A stretch of 31,287 bases of DNA from Acidobacteriota bacterium (GTDB lineage: Bacteria > Acidobacteriota > Vicinamibacteria > Vicinamibacterales > UBA2999): positions 1 through 31,287 of the forward strand of contig CANIBQ010000058.1 of NCBI GenBank assembly GCA_947465645.1. Reading direction: 5' to 3'. Positions 28,064 through 31,287 of the stretch are shown here, one piece after another; the first letter of the stretch is position 1; every line of letters starts with the position of its first letter. Position numbers and translations under genes: made by a program. The notes beneath the pieces are model-generated. The model saw only the letters and a program-made list of their open reading frames with translations. It was not told the DNA's origin and ran no database searches.

Positions 28064-29500
28064 ATGTCCAGGTCGATTTGCGCCGTAGCGGCGACGGGGC
28101 TCTTGCTGCTCGTGTGCACTGCGGCACCGAGTTACGCGGACGCGGGGCTGCTGCGGACGATTCATGCGCTGGACGACGCGCGGGGCTACTGCCTGGATAT
28201 TCCCGGCGAGGGGCAGACGCTGCGGCTCGACGATCCGCTGCAGGCGCACACGTGCAAGTACGGCGGGCCGAATGACGATCAGCGCTTCGAGCTGACGGGA
28301 GATGGCGCCATCCGCGCGAGCGCCTACGATCGCTGCCTCGCGGCCGGCTCGCTCACGGCCGGCGCGCAGCTTGTCGTGCGGCCTTGTGCGGCGGCGGCGC
28401 AGCGATGGTCGATGGCGTCCGGACGTCTCAGTCCGATCTCCCGGTCCGATCTCTGCATCACGTTCGCGGGCGACAAAGGCGCGCCGGCTGGAACGCCGAT
28501 ATTGATTTCCCCCGTTTATCACCGGCGCGACGTCCTGCTGGAGCGCTGCGAGCCGGCGCGCGAGGCCAATCAGTCGCTGCGGTGGTCGCTGCCGCAGGAA
28601 CGCGGCGTGAGCACCGCCGAGATCGCGCGGCAGGGCATGCCGGCCGATGTCGCCACGCAGTTGATGGCGCTGCGGACGGCGCCTGACACCAACGCGCAGA
28701 CCTACAAGGTGTACGCGCCGCAACCGCGCGTCTACGAGGCGAGCGAAATCAAAGTGGCGCGGAACATCGCGTACGGCCCGCACGAGCGGCAGCAGATCGA
28801 CGTGCACACGGCAACGCTGCGCCGCGCACCGCGTCCCGTGCCCGTGGTCGTCGTCTTCCACGGCGGCGGACTGATCGGCGGCAGTCGCGCCAACACGCCG
28901 ACCGTCGCCGACTATTTTGCGAGCATCGGCTTCGTCGGCGTGAACGCAGGCTATCGTCTCGCGCCCGATTCCAAATGGCCCGACGGCGGACGCGACGTCG
29001 GCGCGGTCGTCAGTTGGCTGCACGAACACGTCGGCGAGTACGGCGGGGATCCCGACAAGATGTTTCTCGTCGGCATCTCCACCGGATCGCTGCACGCGGC
29101 CACGTATGTGTTCAGGCCGGAGCTGCTGCCGCCGGGAACACCGCGCGTCGCCGGGGCGATTCTGGCGTCAGGGCCGTTTACGTTCGACTTTTCGCAGCCG
29201 ATGAAGGGGGAGCTCGTCTACTTCGGCGAGGACACGTCGCGCTGGCCGCAGATGGTCGTCACCGGCAACATCACGCGTGCGGACATCCCGGTGCTCCTCA
29301 CCACGGCCGAATGGGACGAGGCGCGCTACCTCGGTCCGGTCGCGCGGCTGTTCACCGAGCTGGTGGACAAGCAGGCGAGGCCGCGGTTCCGGCAGAGCCT
29401 TGGCCACAATCACGTGTCGCAACTGTTGTCGATTGGAACCGTGGATACGAGCGTCTCGCGCGAGATCCTGGATTTCATCGATCGCGTGGTCGGACGCTAG
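28064..29500 (+). CDS. Secreted ricin-B lectin / alpha-beta hydrolase fusion
   Basis: This 478-residue exported protein joins a carbohydrate-binding-like module to an esterase domain. After the signal peptide (MSRSICAVAATGLLLLVC, cleavage near SYADA) comes a beta-trefoil with ricin-type repeats (about 30-185: YCLDIPGEGQ, QRFELTGDGAIRA, RCLAAGSLTAGAQLVVRPC, QRWSMASGRL, and ending QSLRWSLP). The alpha/beta hydrolase domain (about 225-478) has the oxyanion motif HGGG from H266, the nucleophile S339 in GISTGS, and likely D418 and H448 or H450. It resembles carboxylesterase/HSL-type enzymes that act on acyl groups. ATG 28064 follows a strong GGAGG. A role in removing acyl groups from polysaccharides is plausible from the fusion, but the substrate is not shown. 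Confidence 0.88.
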   Translation: MSRSICAVAATGLLLLVCTAAPSYADAGLLRTIHALDDARGYCLDIPGEGQTLRLDDPLQAHTCKYGGPNDDQRFELTGDGAIRASAYDRCLAAGSLTAGAQLVVRPCAAAAQRWSMASGRLSPISRSDLCITFAGDKGAPAGTPILISPVYHRRDVLLERCEPAREANQSLRWSLPQERGVSTAEIARQGMPADVATQLMALRTAPDTNAQTYKVYAPQPRVYEASEIKVARNIAYGPHERQQIDVHTATLRRAPRPVPVVVVFHGGGLIGGSRANTPTVADYFASIGFVGVNAGYRLAPDSKWPDGGRDVGAVVSWLHEHVGEYGGDPDKMFLVGISTGSLHAATYVFRPELLPPGTPRVAGAILASGPFTFDFSQPMKGELVYFGEDTSRWPQMVVTGNITRADIPVLLTTAEWDEARYLGPVARLFTELVDKQARPRFRQSLGHNHVSQLLSIGTVDTSVSREILDFIDRVVGR

Positions 29501-29503
29501 AGG

Positions 29504-29535
29504 AGGGGCGCTGGCGCTTCTAGGCTGACGCCCCT
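29504..29535. terminator. Stem-loop between convergent genes
   Basis: AGGGGCG (29504-29510) and CGCCCCT (29529-29535) form a perfect 7-bp stem with an 18-base loop in the 45 bases between the lectin-hydrolase stop and the small membrane protein stop. It could serve both strands, but neither side has a T-run. Confidence 0.35.
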
Positions 29536-29545
29536 GGGCGGGCGA

Positions 29546-29665
29546 TTAGCGCTTGCGCCGCGCCTCCCACTCTTCGCGTTCGCGCTTCTTCCAGTAAAAA
29601 CCAAAGGCAGCCACGATCGCGCAGGTGATCGCGACGGCCAGCATCGCCTCCATCACTGGATCCAT
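29546..29665 (-). CDS. Tiny single-pass membrane protein
   Basis: This 39-residue protein has one hydrophobic helix (MLAVAITCAIVAAFGFYW) and a strongly charged C-terminus (KKREREEWEARRKR) that should stay in the cytoplasm. Its ATG at 29665 has a textbook ribosome binding site (GGAGGAG five bases upstream), which is why it is called despite its length. It overlaps the end of the next upstream gene by 13 bases, so the two are translated together. I do not recognise a family. Such tiny proteins often regulate or stabilise a membrane partner, here most likely the 79-residue protein. Confidence 0.65.
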   Translation of the reverse strand: MDPVMEAMLAVAITCAIVAAFGFYWKKREREEWEARRKR

Positions 29666-29892
29666 GGTTTCTCCTCCAGACGCATTCCCACATATCCTAC
29701 GCCTAAGGCAAGCGCCACGATCGCCCCAATTTGCCACCACCTCAAGGCGCCGGGATTGAAAGCCGCGTCGAGCGGCACGAACACCACCAGGAGAACCGCG
29801 ATCTCGCGAAAGAATTCCCCCACCATCTCGGTGCGTGATTTCCGTCTCGCCAGAAGGTCGGCAATCTCGCGCAGTACGTCCTCGTCAGTCAT
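29653..29892 (-). CDS. Small two-pass membrane protein
   Basis: This 79-residue protein begins with a charged amphipathic helix (MTDEDVLREIADLLARRKSRTEMVGEF) followed by two hydrophobic segments (IAVLLVVFVPLDAAF and WQIGAIVALALGVGYVGMRL). No family is recognised. Its frame runs past the start of the 39-residue protein, and the two share 13 bases. The ATG at 29892 is preceded by GTGAGGC-type sequence of moderate quality. It is the first gene of a two-gene unit facing the lectin-hydrolase gene, near a tRNA remnant. Confidence 0.62.
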   Translation of the reverse strand: MTDEDVLREIADLLARRKSRTEMVGEFFREIAVLLVVFVPLDAAFNPGALRWWQIGAIVALALGVGYVGMRLEEKPWIQ

Positions 29893-30127
29893 GCCTCACG
29901 GCAAAGCAAGAGCAGTGCTGTCGAGAAGCCCAGGAAAATTGAGGCAAGTCGACGGCGTTCGGCAGAAATTGCGTACGTACCGAGCGTTGGTGTTTGCTGA
30001 TTCGGCTACAACCCAAGTTCTCCGACGATACGGACGGCCCGGACCTACATTTCAAAGCTCCTTGCGCGTTTTGTCCGCTTATGGCGAGTGCCGCCCCGTT
30101 CGTGGACAATCGGTGGACAAATAGCGG

Positions 30128-30150
30128 ACCGAGACTCAAAAAGTCTCGGT
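30128..30150 (-). terminator. Terminator stem of the tRNA remnant
   Basis: ACCGAGACT (30128-30136), loop CAAAA and AGTCTCGGT (30142-30150) form a perfect 9-bp stem. It lies 21 bases beyond the CCA end of the tRNA fragment on the minus strand, where a tRNA terminator is expected. The minus-strand side has no long T-run; on the plus strand TCTT follows. Confidence 0.6.
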
Positions 30151-30171
30151 TCTTAAGGTGGTCTTGGAATG

Positions 30172-30211
30172 TGGTGCGGAAGCGGGGACTCGAACCCCGA
30201 CCTGTCGGACC
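30172..30211 (-). pseudogene. 3' fragment of a tRNA gene (T-arm, acceptor strand, CCA)
   Basis: On the minus strand the T-arm CGGGG-TTCGAGT-CCCCG (30183-30199) is followed by acceptor strand CTTCCGC, A and CCA (30172-30182). A 5' partner GCGGAAG is not found within 150 bases on the 5' side, where a tandem repeat begins instead. So only about the last 40 bases of a tRNA are present. Such 3' ends are typical traces of integration into a tRNA gene. The amino acid cannot be assigned. Confidence 0.7.
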
Positions 30212-30302
30212 AAAGATCGCACCGACACGTTGACACGATCGCACTGACGAACGAAGAAAGATCGCACCGACACGCGAACAAGAGTCGCATCGACGAACGA
30301 AG
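30212..30302. repeat. Tandem ~45-bp direct repeat, about 2.3 copies
   Basis: AAAGATCGCACCGACACG occurs at 30212-30229 and again at 30257-30274. GACGAACGAAGA occurs at 30246-30257 and 30292-30303. Together they define a 45- to 46-bp unit, two full copies and a partial third (GTCGCACCGACCAGC) that runs up to the M49 peptidase stop. The array starts exactly where the recognisable tRNA sequence ends. Confidence 0.8.
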
Positions 30303-30323
30303 AGGGCGTCGCACCGACCAGCA

Positions 30324-31287
30324 TCAGCGCGTTCGCGCCCCCGAGTATTCCAGCATCTGCGCGGTCAGATCCAGCGGGTACGAAATCTTCACGTCGGTGA
30401 TCTTTCCGTCGGCGCCGGTGACCGGCGTCAGCTTGGGCATGACGAAGCCGCTGTAGGACGGCAGGTTCAGCTTGTCCACCCGCGCGACGATCTCGTCGCG
30501 CAGCTTTGGGTCGAAGTGGACGCCGTAGGTCTCGAAGAGCTTTTTCGCCGCCGCGTAGTCACCCTCCGCCTTGATGCGCTGCACCTCGCCGAGCAGCCGC
30601 CCGGCTCCCTCGCGGAACGCCACCGGATCGACCATCACCAGGTAGGTCTTCCCGTCGCGCGTCCGCTGTTCGATCGCCTTGGTGTTGGCCATCAGCCAGC
30701 GGACGATCATCTGCCGGTTGCGCATGTGGTCTTCCTCGATCTGCGTCCCCTCGCGCACCCGGCGGAGCTGCACGAGCGCGTTGCGCGTGTAGGCCTCGTA
30801 CTCGGCGCGCACGATCCCGTCCTGATCGGCCGCGGGGATGATGCCGAGCTCGACCAGCTTGGGATCGGGCAGGAAGTAGAGCCCGACGAGGTCGGCACGC
30901 CCTTCCTCGAGCGCGGAGAAGTGTTCCTTGATCGTCTGCTGCGGCGTGCCCTTCAGGCCCGGCGACACGCGGCCCGAGGCGTGGCCGATCACCTCGTGCA
31001 TGTCGGTCGTGAGCTCCGCTGCCAAAGCGGCGTACTTCTCCCCGCGGTCGCTCTCTTCCTGCGTCCACGCGAACTCGCTGCGCATCGAGTCAGGCGTCGC
31101 GCGGTCGCCCGCGTCGCGCACGTTCGAGAGCGCGACGGACTTGCTGCCGTACTTCTCCCGGATCGACTGGTCGTTCGGCAGGTTGATGCCCACGGGTGTC
31201 ACCGGCCCCGAGTCGCCAGCCTCGACCACGACGTCGATCGCGTTGGCGACGATGCCGGTGACGTTCGGCTTGCGGTACTGGGGATCC
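30324..31287 (-). CDS. M49 (dipeptidyl peptidase III-like) metallopeptidase, 5' end missing
   Basis: The visible 321 residues are the C-terminal part of a zinc peptidase of the M49 type; the gene continues beyond the right edge with the frame open (DPQYRKPNVTGIVAN at the edge). The zinc motif is HEVIGHASG, matching the longer H-E-x-x-G-H form (HELLGH) of dipeptidyl peptidase III. The third ligand lies in ALEEGRADLVGLYF, like the EECRAE helix of that family. Upstream GPVTPVGINLPND also fits. The enzyme should release dipeptides from the N-terminus of short peptides. Full length and any signal peptide cannot be judged. The stop is next to the tandem repeat, with no terminator between. Confidence 0.88.
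   Translation of the reverse strand, partial: DPQYRKPNVTGIVANAIDVVVEAGDSGPVTPVGINLPNDQSIREKYGSKSVALSNVRDAGDRATPDSMRSEFAWTQEESDRGEKYAALAAELTTDMHEVIGHASGRVSPGLKGTPQQTIKEHFSALEEGRADLVGLYFLPDPKLVELGIIPAADQDGIVRAEYEAYTRNALVQLRRVREGTQIEEDHMRNRQMIVRWLMANTKAIEQRTRDGKTYLVMVDPVAFREGAGRLLGEVQRIKAEGDYAAAKKLFETYGVHFDPKLRDEIVARVDKLNLPSYSGFVMPKLTPVTGADGKITDVKISYPLDLTAQMLEYSGARTR

Larger units (their letters stand above)
29893..30323. other. Gene-free region with tRNA remnant and repeats
   Basis: These 431 bases lie between the small membrane protein genes and the M49 peptidase gene. The first 235 bases (29893-30127) have lower GC than the genes around and no supported gene. The rest holds a stem-loop terminator, a 3' tRNA fragment and a ~45-bp tandem repeat, described separately. 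Short open frames here translate tRNA DNA (for example KRGLEPRP) and are not genes. Confidence 0.6.

Noticed and set aside
30172..30302. A complete tRNA gene
   Set aside because: No 5' acceptor strand complementary to CTTCCGC and no D-arm or anticodon arm could be placed; only the 3' part is present.

Overview
The window is about 31.3 kb of GC-rich DNA with densely packed genes, very likely a chromosomal piece of an uncultured Acidobacteriota bacterium, probably of the Vicinamibacteria group. That placement is an inference. It rests on the high GC, the secreted subtilase with a WGEN hexapeptide tail, the many exported peptidases and hydrolases, a DUF6152-type protein, and several families of short palindromic repeats scattered between and inside genes. 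No plasmid, phage or CRISPR genes are visible. The last bases (GGATCC) and the cut M49 peptidase gene show that the right edge is a clone or contig end. The left edge cuts an insertion sequence at or near its terminus.

Layout: (1) 1-1390, an IS4-family insertion sequence with an intact YREK transposase. (2) 1506-4506, a secreted GHSNGG esterase-like hydrolase divergent from a complete catalase-peroxidase KatG, with a perfect 16-bp palindrome in the shared promoter region. (3) 4610-11111, a six-gene efflux operon with mostly overlapping stop/start codons: TolC-type outer membrane protein, HlyD/YbhG-type adaptor, two separate ATPases equivalent to the two halves of YbhF, and two ABC-2 permeases. 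Together they should build a tripartite exporter across both membranes. (4) 11212-13800, a GNAT acetyltransferase and a subtilisin-like protease ending in about 14 WGENVV repeats, both on the minus strand. (5) 14110-16193, an exported protein of unknown function, a SAM methyltransferase and a MarC-family membrane protein. (6) 16300-18081, on the minus strand, a YkuD_2-type L,D-transpeptidase lipoprotein and a metal-dependent amidohydrolase/decarboxylase. (7) 18112-20813, a membrane 7TM-PAS protein ending in a four-cysteine module, overlapping a PLP enzyme that resembles the sulfurase domain of Moco sulfurase. (8) 20934-24849, an S9 acylaminoacyl peptidase, an M28 aminopeptidase and a YciI-like protein. 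(9) 24906-25357, a C-terminally truncated GxxExxY gene lying between inverted CACGGAG-type repeats. (10) 25369-27910, on the minus strand, glycerol kinase and a DUF6152-type exported protein. (11) 28064-29500, a secreted ricin-lectin/alpha-beta hydrolase fusion. (12) 29546-29892, two overlapping tiny membrane proteins on the minus strand. (13) 30128-30302, a 3' tRNA fragment with its own terminator, abutting a ~45-bp tandem repeat. (14) 30324 to the end, an M49 (dipeptidyl peptidase III-like) metallopeptidase.

The most unusual signal is the number and placement of short repeats. Four successive genes of the efflux operon carry a repeat-like sequence at the extreme 5' end of the reading frame. 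The S9 peptidase carries a 9-bp tandem repeat in frame. Two intergenic spaces are filled by long imperfect hairpins of related composition. The GxxExxY gene sits between copies of a similar repeat in opposite orientation. This looks like repeat families that insert without breaking reading frames and may sometimes carry a passenger gene.
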